The notes: generated by a model not told the origin, from the sequence alone. DNA of 64,000 bases from Pseudonocardia terrae (GCF_021343995.1 NZ_JAJTTE010000003.1:124001-188000), one strand, 5' to 3'; shown: positions 7,901 to 16,798, numbered from the stretch's first letter. Numbers and translations: made by a program.

Positions 7901-8734
7901 GGTCAGGGGCGTCAGGGCCTCGCGGAGGAGGCGTTGGGCCTCGGTGGGGTTGTCCCAGAACACCATGTGCCCCGCGTCGGGGATCTCGACCAGCGACGCT
8001 CCGGGGTTGGTCGCCGCCGCCTCCTTGGCGCCCTCGGCCGTGACGACGAGGGAGTCGGCGCCGTGGAGCAGCGTGGTCGGGGCGGGGACCGACGGCCAGA
8101 TCTCGAAGAAGTCCTCGCTCTCGAAACCGCGGTGCGTATCCACGACCGCCGTGCGCGAGCAGCTCGACAGCCACCGCGCCCGCAGCTCCTGCTCCCGCCG
8201 CGGCCATCGCGGCCAGGACTTCGCGACCTCGTCCGCGTCGGCCCCCCGGACCGCCTCGTCGAGCTGGCCGAGGAAGGCCTCGAGTGTGGTCGGGTAGGAA
8301 CCCCGGCCGGGGCCGCTCATCGGCGGGTCCACCAGCACGGTGCCGCGCAGCGGGCGTTGCACCGCGGTCGCGGCGGCGATCCGCGCGCCCATCGAGTGCC
8401 CGACGACGACCGGGTCGTCGAGCCCGTCGAGCACGGCGAGGGTGTCCGAGGCGTAGTCCGCCAGCGTGTACGAGTCCCCGGAGTCCGACAGCCCGCGCCC
8501 GCGGACGTCGAGCACGATCGGCCTCCCCAGGTCGACGAGCTCGCGCGCCACGAAGTCCATCGTGATCGCCGGGCTGGTGATCCCGGGGATGATCACGAGT
8601 GGTACCCCGGAGCCGCCGTAGTCGAGCAGGTGCAGCCGCACGGATCCGTTCCGCACCCACCGGGACGTCGCGGGGGCGCCCGCGAGGTCGGCCAGGGCGT
8701 CCTGCCGGACCGTGCGGACGTCGGGCCCTGTCAC
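7898..8734 (-). CDS. nicD: N-formylmaleamate deformylase (NicD)
   Basis: 278-residue alpha/beta hydrolase. Visible parts: oxyanion/cap opening PLVIIPGITSPAITMDF, the nucleophile elbow VVVGHSMGAR (Ser ~113), and the catalytic His in EIPDAGHMVFWDN (~255). NicD hydrolyses N-formylmaleamate to maleamate and formate. It is the last gene of the minus-strand nic operon; its GTG start overlaps the nicF stop (GTGA). The alpha/beta fold alone would not fix the substrate, but position directly after the NicF homologue and presence of NicX make NicD the best call. Confidence 0.85.
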   Translation of the reverse strand: MTGPDVRTVRQDALADLAGAPATSRWVRNGSVRLHLLDYGGSGVPLVIIPGITSPAITMDFVARELVDLGRPIVLDVRGRGLSDSGDSYTLADYASDTLAVLDGLDDPVVVGHSMGARIAAATAVQRPLRGTVLVDPPMSGPGRGSYPTTLEAFLGQLDEAVRGADADEVAKSWPRWPRREQELRARWLSSCSRTAVVDTHRGFESEDFFEIWPSVPAPTTLLHGADSLVVTAEGAKEAAATNPGASLVEIPDAGHMVFWDNPTEAQRLLREALTPLT

Positions 8735-9390
8735 TTGAGTCCTCCCACGTAGGCCAGGGCATCGTCGAGCGAGATCACGTCGCCGTACTTGGCCTGGATG
8801 TCGAACAGGTTCGCCTCCGCCGGCCCGGCGGCGCGGTCGCCCACGCACTCCCGCGGCACCAGTACCGGATATCCGGACTGCAGCGCGTCGACGGCGGTGG
8901 CCCGCACACATCCGCTGGTCGTGGCGCCGCACACGATCACCGTGTCCACCCGCAGGGACGCCAGCAGCGCCGCGAGCCCGGTGCCGAAGAACGCCGACGC
9001 GCCCTTCTTCATTATCAGGTGGTCGGCGTCCGAGTACGGCAGCCGCGCGTCGATCTCCACCGCCTCGGAGCCCACTGCCAGCGCCCGCATCCCGGGCGCC
9101 TTGTCCAGCCAGACGACGGTGTCCATCTCCGCGGGCGTGTACCCGATCGTCGTGTAGAGGACCGGGACGTCCGCCGCGGCGGCCTCCGTGACCAGCCGGG
9201 ACGTCGCGGCGACGACGTCGGTGAGGTCCGCGCCGGTCGGGTAGGCGGGGTCGGTGAAACCCTTGGTCAGGTCCACGACCACGATCGCGGGCCGCTCGCC
9301 GCGGCGCACGGGCGCGCCGAAGCCCGCCCGCTCGTAGGTCGCGTCCGTCGATGATCCGTGCACACTCGCCTGTGCCGATGGTTCGCTCAC
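8731..9390 (-). CDS. nicF: Maleamate amidohydrolase (NicF)
   Basis: 219-residue isochorismatase/cysteine-hydrolase family protein. The catalytic triad is visible as Asp in IVVVDLTKGF (~40), Lys in LIMKKGASAFFGT (~127) and Cys in GATTSGCVRATAVDA (~158). The sequence resembles N-carbamoylsarcosine amidase and maleamate amidases. NicF converts maleamate to maleate and ammonia, releasing the ring nitrogen. The GTG start at 9390 overlaps the stop of the FeS subunit gene and follows AGGAGG. The predicted ammonia release fits an organism using nicotinate as nitrogen source. Confidence 0.88.
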   Translation of the reverse strand: MSEPSAQASVHGSSTDATYERAGFGAPVRRGERPAIVVVDLTKGFTDPAYPTGADLTDVVAATSRLVTEAAAADVPVLYTTIGYTPAEMDTVVWLDKAPGMRALAVGSEAVEIDARLPYSDADHLIMKKGASAFFGTGLAALLASLRVDTVIVCGATTSGCVRATAVDALQSGYPVLVPRECVGDRAAGPAEANLFDIQAKYGDVISLDDALAYVGGLK

Positions 9391-9890
9391 GACGCCCTCC
9401 TGTCGAGCCGGTCCTGGAGCGCCGCCCGGCGGCGGGCGGCGCAGTCGTCGATGGCCTCCACGATCGTCTGATAGCCCGTGCAGCGACAGAGGTTGGAGGC
9501 GACGACCTCGCGGATCTCCTCGGTCGTGGGCTCCGGCTCCTCGGCGAGGTAGCCCTCGGCCAGCATGAGCATCCCCGGCGTGCAGAAGCCGCACTGCAGG
9601 CCGTGGTGCTCGGAGAAGCACCGCTGGAGGTCGTTCAGCTCGCCGTCCGACGAGAGCGACTCCACGGTCCGGATCTCCGCGCCCTCCACCTGCGCCGCGA
9701 AGATCAGGCACGCCCGTGCCGGCGCGCCGTCGACCAGCACGGTGCACGCCCCGCAGATCCCGTGCTCGCAGCCGACGTGCGTGCCGGTGAGGCCCAGGTC
9801 GTGCCGCAGGACGTCGACGAGCGTGCGGCGCGGCTCGATCGCGAGGTCGTGCCGCTCGCCGTTCACGCTGAGCTCGACCAGCTGGATCAT
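9387..9890 (-). CDS. Nicotinate hydroxylase, [2Fe-2S] subunit
   Basis: 167 residues, the small subunit of a xanthine-oxidase-family molybdenum hydroxylase. The N-terminal plant-type [2Fe-2S] cluster ligands lie in HVGCEHGICGACTVLVDG plus the following ARACLIF Cys. The C-terminal cluster ligands lie in QCGFCTPGM and SNLCRCTGYQ. It carries electrons from the Mo subunit to the FAD subunit. Start and stop overlap both neighbours by four bases. The set hydroxylates nicotinate at C6 by inference from nicC and nicX in the same locus. Confidence 0.92.
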   Translation of the reverse strand: MIQLVELSVNGERHDLAIEPRRTLVDVLRHDLGLTGTHVGCEHGICGACTVLVDGAPARACLIFAAQVEGAEIRTVESLSSDGELNDLQRCFSEHHGLQCGFCTPGMLMLAEGYLAEEPEPTTEEIREVVASNLCRCTGYQTIVEAIDDCAARRRAALQDRLDRRAS

Positions 9891-12235
9891 CGGGTGACCT
9901 CCAGGGCGCGGAAGACCGCCTCGCGGCGGACGGGGGTGTCGTCGAGCTCGACGCCGGTGTGCCGCAGGGCATCGTTGACGGCGTTGAGCACCGCGGCCGG
10001 CGCCCCGATCGTGCCGCCCTCGCCGGCGCCCTTGGCCCCGTTCTCGGTGAACGCGCACGGCGTCTCGAGGTGCTCGATCCGCACGTCCGGGATCTCCATC
10101 GCGGTCGGGACCTTGTACTCCATGAAGCTCGGGGCGAGGGGCTGGCCGGCCTCGTCGTACCGGACCTCCTCGAACAGCGCGCCCGCGATGCCCTGCGCGA
10201 TCCCCCCGCGCGCCTGCCCCTCGACGACCTGGGGATGGATCGCCACCCCGCAGTCCTCGACGCAGACGTACCGCAGGATCTCGACGCCGCCGGTGCCCGG
10301 GTCCAGCTCGACGACGCAGCCGTGCGTCGCGTTGGAGAAGGTCCCGTCGCCCCCGACGTCGAAGCTCGCGGTGGCCGCCAGCCCCGGCCCGACGCCCTTG
10401 GGCAAGAGGTGGGCCTTCAGGTACGCCACGTCGGCGATCTCCGCGAAGGGCAGCCAGGACGAGCCGACCCGCACCCCGCCGTCCTCCAGCACCGCCGCCT
10501 CCGGGTCCCCGGACAGCAGGTGCGCCGCGATCTCCTTCAGCTGGTCGCCGAGCTTCACCGACGCGGCGGCGACCGCGCTGCCGCCGATGGTGATCGACCG
10601 CGAGGCGAAGGAGCCCCAGCCGTACGTGATCCGGTCCGTGTCGCCCTGGACGATCTTCACGCGGTCGTACGGGACGCCGAGCCGGTCCGCGACGATCTGC
10701 GCCATCGTGGTCTCGTGGCTCTGCCCGTGGGACAGCGTCCCCGTCGTGACGGAGACCGTGCCGTTCAGGTCCATCCGGATCTCGGAGATGTCGAAACCCG
10801 GCACGACCTGCATCTTCCGCTGCGCGAAGGCGCCGGAGCCGTACCCGGTCCGCTCGGAGAAGCAGGCGAAGCCGATCCCGATCACCCTGTTCTCGTCTGA
10901 ACGACGAGAGAACCAGCCCTCCTCGCGCAGCGTCTTCTCGCACAGGTCGAGGGACTCCAGGTAGGAGCCCGGATCGTAGGTGATGTCGTTGACGCCCGTG
11001 TACGGGAAGACCGTGATCAGGTTGCGGCGCCGCAGCTCCACGGCGTCGATGCCGAGCGCGCGGGCGGCCTTCTCGAAGACCCGCTCGACGACCATCACGT
11101 ACTGCGGCCGGCTCACCCCGCGATAGGGCGCGGTGGGTGCCTTGTTCGTGGTGACCGCCCGCCCGCGCACGCGGTACGCCGGCACGCGGTAGACGCCCGG
11201 CATCTCGGCCGACGCCATCAGCGGCTCGATCCCCGCCGTGAACGGGTAGCAGGAGTAGGCACCCATGTCACAGACGACGTCGGCGTCCAGACCCAGGATC
11301 TCGCCGTCGGCGGAGAAGGCCGCGCGGACGACGTAGCGCTGCTCGCGGGCGAGGAACGCGGCGGTGAGCGCGTCGCGCCGGTCCTCGATCCACTTGACCG
11401 GCCTGCGCAGGCGCAGCGCAGCGGCCGCGGCGGCGATCTCCTCGCGCCCGACCACGCACTTCTGCCCGAAGCCGCCGCCCATGTCCGGCACGGTGACCCG
11501 GACCTGCTTCTCGTCCAGCCCGACACACCGCGCCAGCACGGTGCGCACCTGGTGGGGGACCTGCGAGCAGGTCTGCACGCGCAGCTGCTCGTCGCGGTCG
11601 TCCCAGTCGGCGACGACGCCGCGGGTCTCGAGCGGGAGCGCGTTCTGCCTGCCGGTCTTCGTGCGCACCTCGACCACGGTGTGGGCCTCGGCGAAGACGT
11701 CGTCGATGCCCTCGGTGGCGAAGAGCGACACGTCGACGAGCGTGTTGCGCGGGGCCTCCGCGTGCACCAGCGGGGCGCCCTCCGCCAGGGCCCCGAGGTC
11801 GCTCACCACGGGCTCGAGCGGCGCGTACTCCACGACGGCCGCCTCGACGCCGTCCTCGGCCGCGTACGGGTCCTTCGCGACGACGACCGCCACGGGCTCG
11901 CCGACGTACCGCACCTTGTCGCGGGCGAGGACCGGCATGGCGGTCGGCACGAACTCGTGCGCCGGGCGGTCGAGCAGCGCGGTGATGTCCGCCAGGTCGA
12001 GATCCGCGGCGGTGTACGCGGCGACCACGCCCGGCACCGCGTGAACCTCGTCGAGGTCGACGGCCAGCAGCTCGGCGTGCGCCTCGGTGCTGCGGACGAA
12101 CTGAGCGTGCAGCATGCCGGGCAGGGCGATGTCGTCGACGAACCGGCCGCGGCCGGCCAGCAGCCGCGGGTCCTCGCGGCGGGGCACGGAGGCGCCGACC
12201 CAGGCACCGTCGCGTCGGAACCTCGGTTCAACCAC
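9887..12235 (-). CDS. Nicotinate hydroxylase, molybdopterin subunit
   Basis: 782 residues, the large catalytic subunit of the xanthine dehydrogenase/CO dehydrogenase type. Features: N-terminal VPRREDPRLLAGRGRFVDDI, cofactor-binding PDMGGGFGQK (~250), APYRGVSRPQ (~380), and the catalytic Glu in GAKGAGEGGTIGAP near the C-terminus (~735). It should hydroxylate nicotinate at C6 with water as oxygen donor. Pseudomonas NicAB uses a two-subunit enzyme with cytochrome domains; here a separate FAD subunit replaces them, as in kdh/ndh-type enzymes. The GTG start at 12235 overlaps the FAD gene stop by eight bases. The substrate is inferred from context. Confidence 0.9.
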   Translation of the reverse strand: MVEPRFRRDGAWVGASVPRREDPRLLAGRGRFVDDIALPGMLHAQFVRSTEAHAELLAVDLDEVHAVPGVVAAYTAADLDLADITALLDRPAHEFVPTAMPVLARDKVRYVGEPVAVVVAKDPYAAEDGVEAAVVEYAPLEPVVSDLGALAEGAPLVHAEAPRNTLVDVSLFATEGIDDVFAEAHTVVEVRTKTGRQNALPLETRGVVADWDDRDEQLRVQTCSQVPHQVRTVLARCVGLDEKQVRVTVPDMGGGFGQKCVVGREEIAAAAAALRLRRPVKWIEDRRDALTAAFLAREQRYVVRAAFSADGEILGLDADVVCDMGAYSCYPFTAGIEPLMASAEMPGVYRVPAYRVRGRAVTTNKAPTAPYRGVSRPQYVMVVERVFEKAARALGIDAVELRRRNLITVFPYTGVNDITYDPGSYLESLDLCEKTLREEGWFSRRSDENRVIGIGFACFSERTGYGSGAFAQRKMQVVPGFDISEIRMDLNGTVSVTTGTLSHGQSHETTMAQIVADRLGVPYDRVKIVQGDTDRITYGWGSFASRSITIGGSAVAAASVKLGDQLKEIAAHLLSGDPEAAVLEDGGVRVGSSWLPFAEIADVAYLKAHLLPKGVGPGLAATASFDVGGDGTFSNATHGCVVELDPGTGGVEILRYVCVEDCGVAIHPQVVEGQARGGIAQGIAGALFEEVRYDEAGQPLAPSFMEYKVPTAMEIPDVRIEHLETPCAFTENGAKGAGEGGTIGAPAAVLNAVNDALRHTGVELDDTPVRREAVFRALEVTR

Positions 12236-13031
12236 GGGCAGCCTCCTCGTAGGCGCGCTCGACGAGCGTGCGGACCAGCCCCCGCCGGTAGTGCGCGCTG
12301 ATCCCGGGCTCGTCCCGCAGCTCCAGGGAGTCCGCGGCGGCCGCCGCCCGTGCGCGGACGGTAGTGCCCGTATACGACTCGCCGCGCACGACCGCCGGGA
12401 CGGGACCCACCCCGCCGAGCACGATCCGGTCCGTGTCCAGGTCGACCGCTGCAGCCACCAGGGCGAAGTCGCCCTTGCGGTCGGCGTACTCGGTCAGCGC
12501 CGCGCGGGGGGCCGGGCGCGGGAACACGAGCTCGACGATCAGCTCGTCGGGCTCCAGGGCGGTGGTGAAGGGGCCCAGGAAGAACTCCTCGGCCGAGATC
12601 TCCCGACGCCCGGAGGGTCCCTCGACGAGGATCCGGGCCTCGAGCAGGACGGCGAGCAGGCACCACTCGGCGGTGGCGTCGGCGTGCGCGATGCTGCCGC
12701 CGACCGTGCCGCGGGTGCGGATCGGCAGGTGGCCCACCCAGCGCATCGCCCGGGACAGTACGGCGAAGTCCCCGAGATCGGCCTTCTCGACGGCCCGGTG
12801 CGTGGTGAGGGCACCGATCCGCAGGGTGTCGCCCTCCCGCCGGATCCCGGCGAGCCCGTCGATGTGCGTGATGTCGACCAGGTGCTCGGGGCGGGCCAGC
12901 CGGAAGTTCATCATCGCGACGAGGCTCTGGCCCCCGGCGACGATCTTGGCCTCGTCGCCGAGCTCGGTGAGGAGCCCCACCGCGCCCGACACGGAGCGGG
13001 CGCGGTGGTACTCGAAGGCGGCGGGCTTCAC
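12228..13031 (-). CDS. Nicotinate hydroxylase, FAD-binding (CoxM-type) subunit
   Basis: 267 residues, the medium subunit of a molybdenum hydroxylase. FAD-binding motifs are visible: IVAGGQSLVAMMNFRLARPEHLVDI (~32-56, quoted only as the family pattern AGGQSL) and TRGTVGGSIAHADA (~105-118), followed by the CO dehydrogenase flavoprotein C-terminal domain. It receives electrons from the FeS subunit and passes them to an acceptor. The GTG start at 13031 overlaps the transporter stop (GTGA). Its presence shows the hydroxylase is of the three-subunit flavin type. Confidence 0.9.
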   Translation of the reverse strand: MKPAAFEYHRARSVSGAVGLLTELGDEAKIVAGGQSLVAMMNFRLARPEHLVDITHIDGLAGIRREGDTLRIGALTTHRAVEKADLGDFAVLSRAMRWVGHLPIRTRGTVGGSIAHADATAEWCLLAVLLEARILVEGPSGRREISAEEFFLGPFTTALEPDELIVELVFPRPAPRAALTEYADRKGDFALVAAAVDLDTDRIVLGGVGPVPAVVRGESYTGTTVRARAAAAADSLELRDEPGISAHYRRGLVRTLVERAYEEAARG

Positions 13032-14443
13032 GACCGGACGGCTCCCGCGGACGGGGCGGGCGCCTCGACCCCGGTGACCTCCTCGGTGCCGGTGATCCGG
13101 TCGAGCTCGCGCCCCTTGGTCTCCGGCGCGCCGAGCGCCATGTAGAGCACGGCGCCGAGCACCACGACCGCCATCAGCGCGAACGTCAGTGGCAGGCCCA
13201 GGACCGGCCAGAGCACGCTGCCGAAGATCAGCGGCACGAAGCCGGTGACCGCCCGGCTCATCGACGAGGCCCAGCCGAAGCCGCTGGCCCGCAGCTCGGT
13301 CGGGTACAGCTCGGAGACGTAGGCGTACATGACCGGGATGACCACCAGGGCGAAGAAGCCGAACACCCCGATCATCACGATGGCGGCCGTCGACGAGCCC
13401 AGGACCAGCGAGAAGACCAGCAGCGCAACGGCGGCGAGCGGGGCGGCGACGCCGATGACCCACTTGCGGCCGACCACCTCGACGAGCAGCACGGACGTGA
13501 CCACACCCAGGATGCCGACCGCGTTCATGACGGTCGTCGAGCCGAAGGCCGCGACCTCGCCCATGCCCTGCGCCCGCAGGATCGACGGCATCCAGGACAG
13601 GGCGGCGTAGTAGACGACCATCACCGAGATGAACAGCGCCCAGGCCACGCCGGTGACGACCGGGTTGTGGGCCCACACCAGGCGGAGCTGGTCGATCGCG
13701 GCGGACAGGCCCTTCTTGCGCGACGCGGCGGCCTCGGGAACGACGGCCGGGATCGCGTAGGGCTCGGGCGTGGCGCCGGTCCGGCGGACCATGTCGTCGA
13801 TCACCTCGCGGGCCTCGGCCTCGCGGCCGGTACGGGCCAGGTAGATCGGCGACTCGGGTACCCCGCGGCGGATCCAGAACAGCAGGATCGCGGGCAGCAC
13901 CATCAGCGCGAGCATCCAGCGCCAGTTCCCGCCGACCGGCACCAGGAAGGTGGCGGTGAGGCCGGCGAGCGTGGTGCCGACCGGCCACCAGCCGTCCATC
14001 GCGGCCAGCACCCGGCCGCGCTGCTTCATCGGGGAGAACTCGCTGACGATCGCGTAGTCGACGGGGATGCAGCCGCCCAGGCCGACACCGGCCAGGAAGC
14101 GCAGCACCAGGAACATCTCCCAGCTCGGCGACAGCGCACCCAGCACGGAGAACAGCGCGAAGATCATGAGGGTGATCGAGAAGGCCTTCTTGCGGCCCAT
14201 CCGGTCGGCGATCGTGCCCCAGGCGATCGCACCGACCGCCATGCCGACGAGGTTGGCCGTCGCGACGAGGCCGCGCTGGCCGGTGGAGAGCCCGAACTCG
14301 CTGCCGAGCAGCGGGGTGAGGAAGCCGTTCAGGGCGACGTCCCAGGCGTCGAACATGTACCCGAGGCCGCCGATGACGAAGATCCTGCCCTGCACCCCCC
14401 ATCTCCAGGGGAGGGACTGCACGACCTGGTCGCCGGTACGCAT
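13028..14443 (-). CDS. MFS transporter, probable nicotinate permease
   Basis: 471 residues with about 12 transmembrane helices. MFS signatures: the loop 2-3 motif GTIADRMGRKKAF (~75-90), and PESPIYLARTGREAEAREVID after helix 6, typical of the sugar-porter/aromatic-acid symporter branch. It lies 19 bases after nicC and overlaps the FAD subunit gene, so it is the second gene of the nic operon. Uptake of nicotinate or 6-hydroxynicotinate is the obvious role from position; substrate is inference. Confidence 0.85.
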   Translation of the reverse strand: MRTGDQVVQSLPWRWGVQGRIFVIGGLGYMFDAWDVALNGFLTPLLGSEFGLSTGQRGLVATANLVGMAVGAIAWGTIADRMGRKKAFSITLMIFALFSVLGALSPSWEMFLVLRFLAGVGLGGCIPVDYAIVSEFSPMKQRGRVLAAMDGWWPVGTTLAGLTATFLVPVGGNWRWMLALMVLPAILLFWIRRGVPESPIYLARTGREAEAREVIDDMVRRTGATPEPYAIPAVVPEAAASRKKGLSAAIDQLRLVWAHNPVVTGVAWALFISVMVVYYAALSWMPSILRAQGMGEVAAFGSTTVMNAVGILGVVTSVLLVEVVGRKWVIGVAAPLAAVALLVFSLVLGSSTAAIVMIGVFGFFALVVIPVMYAYVSELYPTELRASGFGWASSMSRAVTGFVPLIFGSVLWPVLGLPLTFALMAVVVLGAVLYMALGAPETKGRELDRITGTEEVTGVEAPAPSAGAVRS

Positions 14444-14462
14444 GTGTGCTCCGTGGGGGGTG

Positions 14463-15728
14463 TCAGCGTGCGAACGGATAGGAGTGGGACTCGGTGTCCG
14501 GGTCGTTCAGGGGCGAACCGCCCCAGAGCCAGTCGTAGGAGACGTCGGACTCGCCGCGGAAGTCCGACAGCAGCGCGTCGCGCTCGCGCTGCTCGGGGCC
14601 GTCGGGCAGATGGTAGAACCGCATGTTCTCCAGGGAGGCGTCCTGGACCATGCCGGCGTGCGTGGCCCGGCGGGCGACGTAGCGGATCAGCGCCGCGTCG
14701 ATGCCGTCGCGGGTGACGCCGCCGAGCTCCTCGGCCAGGACGGCCGCGTCCTCCATGGCCTGCGACGCGCCCTGGGCCTGGTAGGGCAGCATCGCGTGGC
14801 AGGCGTCGCCGAGCAGCGCGACCCGGCCGTCGACCCACACCGGGTCGCGACGGCGGCGGAACAGCGCCCACTTCGACGCGTCCCCCTCGGCCTTGGACAG
14901 CATGGCCGCGACCCGGTCGTCCCAGCCGGGGAACGCGTCGACCAGCTCGTCCGCCGTCGCCGGGAGCGTCCAGGCGTCGGTGGTGTCGAGCGTGTTCGGG
15001 ACGACCGCGACCACGTTGAGAGCCTCCCCGCCGCGGACGAAGTAGTGCACGAGGTGCCGGTCGGGCCCGTACCAGATCGTGGAGTGGAAGCGGTCGAGCA
15101 GGAAGCGGGTCGCGGGGTCGGCCGCGATCTTGTCGCCGGGGATCAACGCGCGGTAGCACATCTCCCCGGAGAAGACGAGCGTGTCGTCGAAGCCGGCGGC
15201 GTCGCGGACCCGCGAGCGGATGCCGTCGGCGCCGACCAGGACGTCGCCCGCGAAGCGCCGGCCGTCCGTCGTGACGGCGACCGGGCGCGCGGGGTCGGAG
15301 CGGTCCAGCTCGGCGACGGAGGAGTCGGTGTGAACCTCGGTCACCGGCCCCGGGCCGTCGGGGTCGAGGCAGGCGTCGAGCAGGATCCGGTGCAGGTCGG
15401 CGCGGTGGTAGTGCCAGTACGGGGCGCCGTACTCGCGCACCACCCGCTCACCCAGCGGCAGCGAGGCGATGATGCCGCCGTCCTGCCACCGCCTCCGCAC
15501 CTGGTCGGTGGGTGCGGTCCGGATGGCCTGCATCTCCTTCCGCAGGCCGAGCCCGAAGAGGATACGGCTGGCGTTGGGGGCGGTCTGGATGCCCGCGCCC
15601 ACCTCGCCGAGCTGGGCCGCCTGCTCGAGGACGACCGTGCGCAGCCCCCGTCGGCGTAGGGCGAGCGCGGTGGTGAGACCACCGAGCCCGCCGCCGACGA
15701 CGGTGACCGTGAACGACTGGCTGGCCAC
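14463..15728 (-). CDS. nicC: 6-hydroxynicotinate 3-monooxygenase (NicC)
   Basis: 421-residue group A flavoprotein monooxygenase. Visible: N-terminal FAD fold VVGGGLGGLTTALALRRRG (~9-27), the middle VLVGADGIRSRVRD (~160-173), and ALLGDACHAMLPYQAQGASQAMEDA (~285-310). NicC turns 6-hydroxynicotinate into 2,5-dihydroxypyridine with NADH and O2 and loss of CO2. The GTG start at 15728 follows GGGAGGGG. It is the first gene of the seven-gene operon. Salicylate hydroxylase-like enzymes are the closest alternative; the surrounding nic genes decide the call. Confidence 0.88.
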   Translation of the reverse strand: MASQSFTVTVVGGGLGGLTTALALRRRGLRTVVLEQAAQLGEVGAGIQTAPNASRILFGLGLRKEMQAIRTAPTDQVRRRWQDGGIIASLPLGERVVREYGAPYWHYHRADLHRILLDACLDPDGPGPVTEVHTDSSVAELDRSDPARPVAVTTDGRRFAGDVLVGADGIRSRVRDAAGFDDTLVFSGEMCYRALIPGDKIAADPATRFLLDRFHSTIWYGPDRHLVHYFVRGGEALNVVAVVPNTLDTTDAWTLPATADELVDAFPGWDDRVAAMLSKAEGDASKWALFRRRRDPVWVDGRVALLGDACHAMLPYQAQGASQAMEDAAVLAEELGGVTRDGIDAALIRYVARRATHAGMVQDASLENMRFYHLPDGPEQRERDALLSDFRGESDVSYDWLWGGSPLNDPDTESHSYPFAR

Positions 15729-15826
15729 GTGCCCCTCCCGGGATAGATCCACTCTGGACGGTGCGCCGTCCCCGCCGGTGCTGCCGCGATCCGGCAGCTC
15801 AGAGCGGTGGTGTGTACCGCCCGACG

Positions 15827-15849
15827 GAGATAATCCGAACACTGACGAT
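15827..15849 (-). promoter_or_regulatory. nicC operator/promoter element shared with nicX
   Basis: On the minus strand this reads ATCGTCAGTGTTCGGA, then T, then TATCTC. It equals the element at 2774-2796 before nicX at 22 of 23 positions. It lies 98 bases before the nicC GTG. The part TTATCT resembles a -10 hexamer, so the element may be promoter and operator together. NicR-like binding is inferred. Confidence 0.65.
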
Positions 15850-15975
15850 CCGAGAACGCAAGGGGTGGCGCGAGCTGTAACGCGTCAGAAACTCCGGAAC
15901 GCCGGCCGGCAACACCCGCGTCCGGCGCCCCGACCTGCCCGTGACCTGCGCCACTGGGCTCGCTGCCGGATCTCG

Positions 15976-16129
15976 CGACTCGCGGAAGCTCAGCCCCCGA
16001 CTCGGGGGAGCCCAGACCCCGACTCGCGGGAGCCCAGACCCCGACTCGCGGGAGCTCAGGCCCCGACTCGCGGGAGCTCAGGCCCCGACTCGCCGGAGCC
16101 CAGACCCCGGCTCGTGGGGGAGGACCCGC
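15976..16129. repeat. 22-bp tandem repeat, locus C (7 units)
   Basis: Units begin at 15976, 15998, 16020, 16042, 16064, 16086 and 16108, each exactly 22 bp. The core is CGACTCGCGG followed by GAGCCCAGACCC or GAGCTCAGGCCC; the second (CGACTCGGGG) and last (CGGCTCGTGG) units are degenerate. This is the longest array of the family in the window and it lies between the MarR gene and nicC. Confidence 0.92.
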
Positions 16130-16145
16130 CCGGGTCGGGCCGTGG

Positions 16146-16634
16146 TCAGTCGTCGACCAGGGACTCCCAGTGCTGGGCGATGCCGTTGAGCCGGGCGAGG
16201 AGGGCGGTCTCGTCGTCGCGCCCGATGCCGCGCATGAGCAGCGTGTCGAGCGCGCGGGCCTTCTCGTAGGCCTGCGCCAGAGTGGTCGAGCCCGCCTCGG
16301 TGAGGTGCAGCAGCCGCTTGCGCCCGTCCTCGGCCGGGGTGACCCGGGTGATCAGCCCGCGGTCCTCCAGCCGGCGCACGATGCTGGCCATCGTGGACCG
16401 GTCGAGCGCGACGGCGCGGGCCAGGGAGCCCTGCTCGACGCCGGGATAGGCGTCGACCGCGGTCAGGACCGCGAACTGCGGACCCGTCAGCAGCGGGTCC
16501 ACGTAGCGCTGCCAGGCGGCGGTGTAGGCGTGGTGCAGCCGCCGGGCGACGTACCCGGGGGCGGCGAGGAGGGCCTCCGGAGCCGGGAGCTGTTCCGGGC
16601 CGGCCTGTGCGCGCTCGTCACCCACGGCCCCCAT
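16146..16634 (-). CDS. MarR-family regulator (NicR-like)
   Basis: About 162 residues with a MarR winged helix: [67 protein letters not shown] spans ~50-115 (recognition helix around [10 protein letters not shown], wing DGRKR). It is the only regulator touching the nic locus, just upstream of nicC in the same direction. In Pseudomonas putida the MarR protein NicR represses the nicC and nicX units and responds to 6-hydroxynicotinate; the shared 23-bp element before both units fits that model. The ATG at 16634 is chosen; a GTG a few codons downstream is possible. Confidence 0.8.
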   Translation of the reverse strand: MGAVGDERAQAGPEQLPAPEALLAAPGYVARRLHHAYTAAWQRYVDPLLTGPQFAVLTAVDAYPGVEQGSLARAVALDRSTMASIVRRLEDRGLITRVTPAEDGRKRLLHLTEAGSTTLAQAYEKARALDTLLMRGIGRDDETALLARLNGIAQHWESLVDD

Positions 16635-16798
16635 TCGACCACGTGCCGTGCGAGGACCGTCGACCGCCCCGAACCGGCTCTTCCGGCCGTTCCGGGAATC
16701 GAGGCCGAATGCGGAGAAAGGGGATTCCGGCCCGGCGGCACCGTTTTCCCGCGCGTAGCGTCCGCGCCGGGCCCGGGGGCGCGGTGGAAAGGGACGGC
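16635..16798. promoter_or_regulatory. Divergent promoter region between MarR gene and MFS gene
   Basis: 164 bases. Contains an imperfect inverted repeat, CCGGGAATC (16692-16700) and GATTCCGG (16723-16730), which may be an operator for the MarR protein or the MFS gene. The shared nic element is not present here. Confidence 0.35.

Larger units (their letters stand above)
15729..16145. other. 417-bp gap upstream of nicC
   Basis: The part next to nicC (15729-15850) is the nicC leader and promoter with the shared operator (15827-15849). The part next to the MarR gene (15970-16125) holds repeat array C. No credible gene was seen in it; reading frames through the repeat encode only Asp-Ser-Arg-rich repeats. 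Confidence 0.8.

Noticed and set aside
9387..13031. Xanthine dehydrogenase or CO dehydrogenase
   Set aside because: The subunits belong to the same superfamily, but overlap with nicF and the transporter and presence of nicC and nicX favour a nicotinate hydroxylase.
15976..16129. CRISPR-like regular repeats
   Set aside because: Units are contiguous 22-bp copies with the spacer-like half also conserved; there are no unique spacers and no cas genes.
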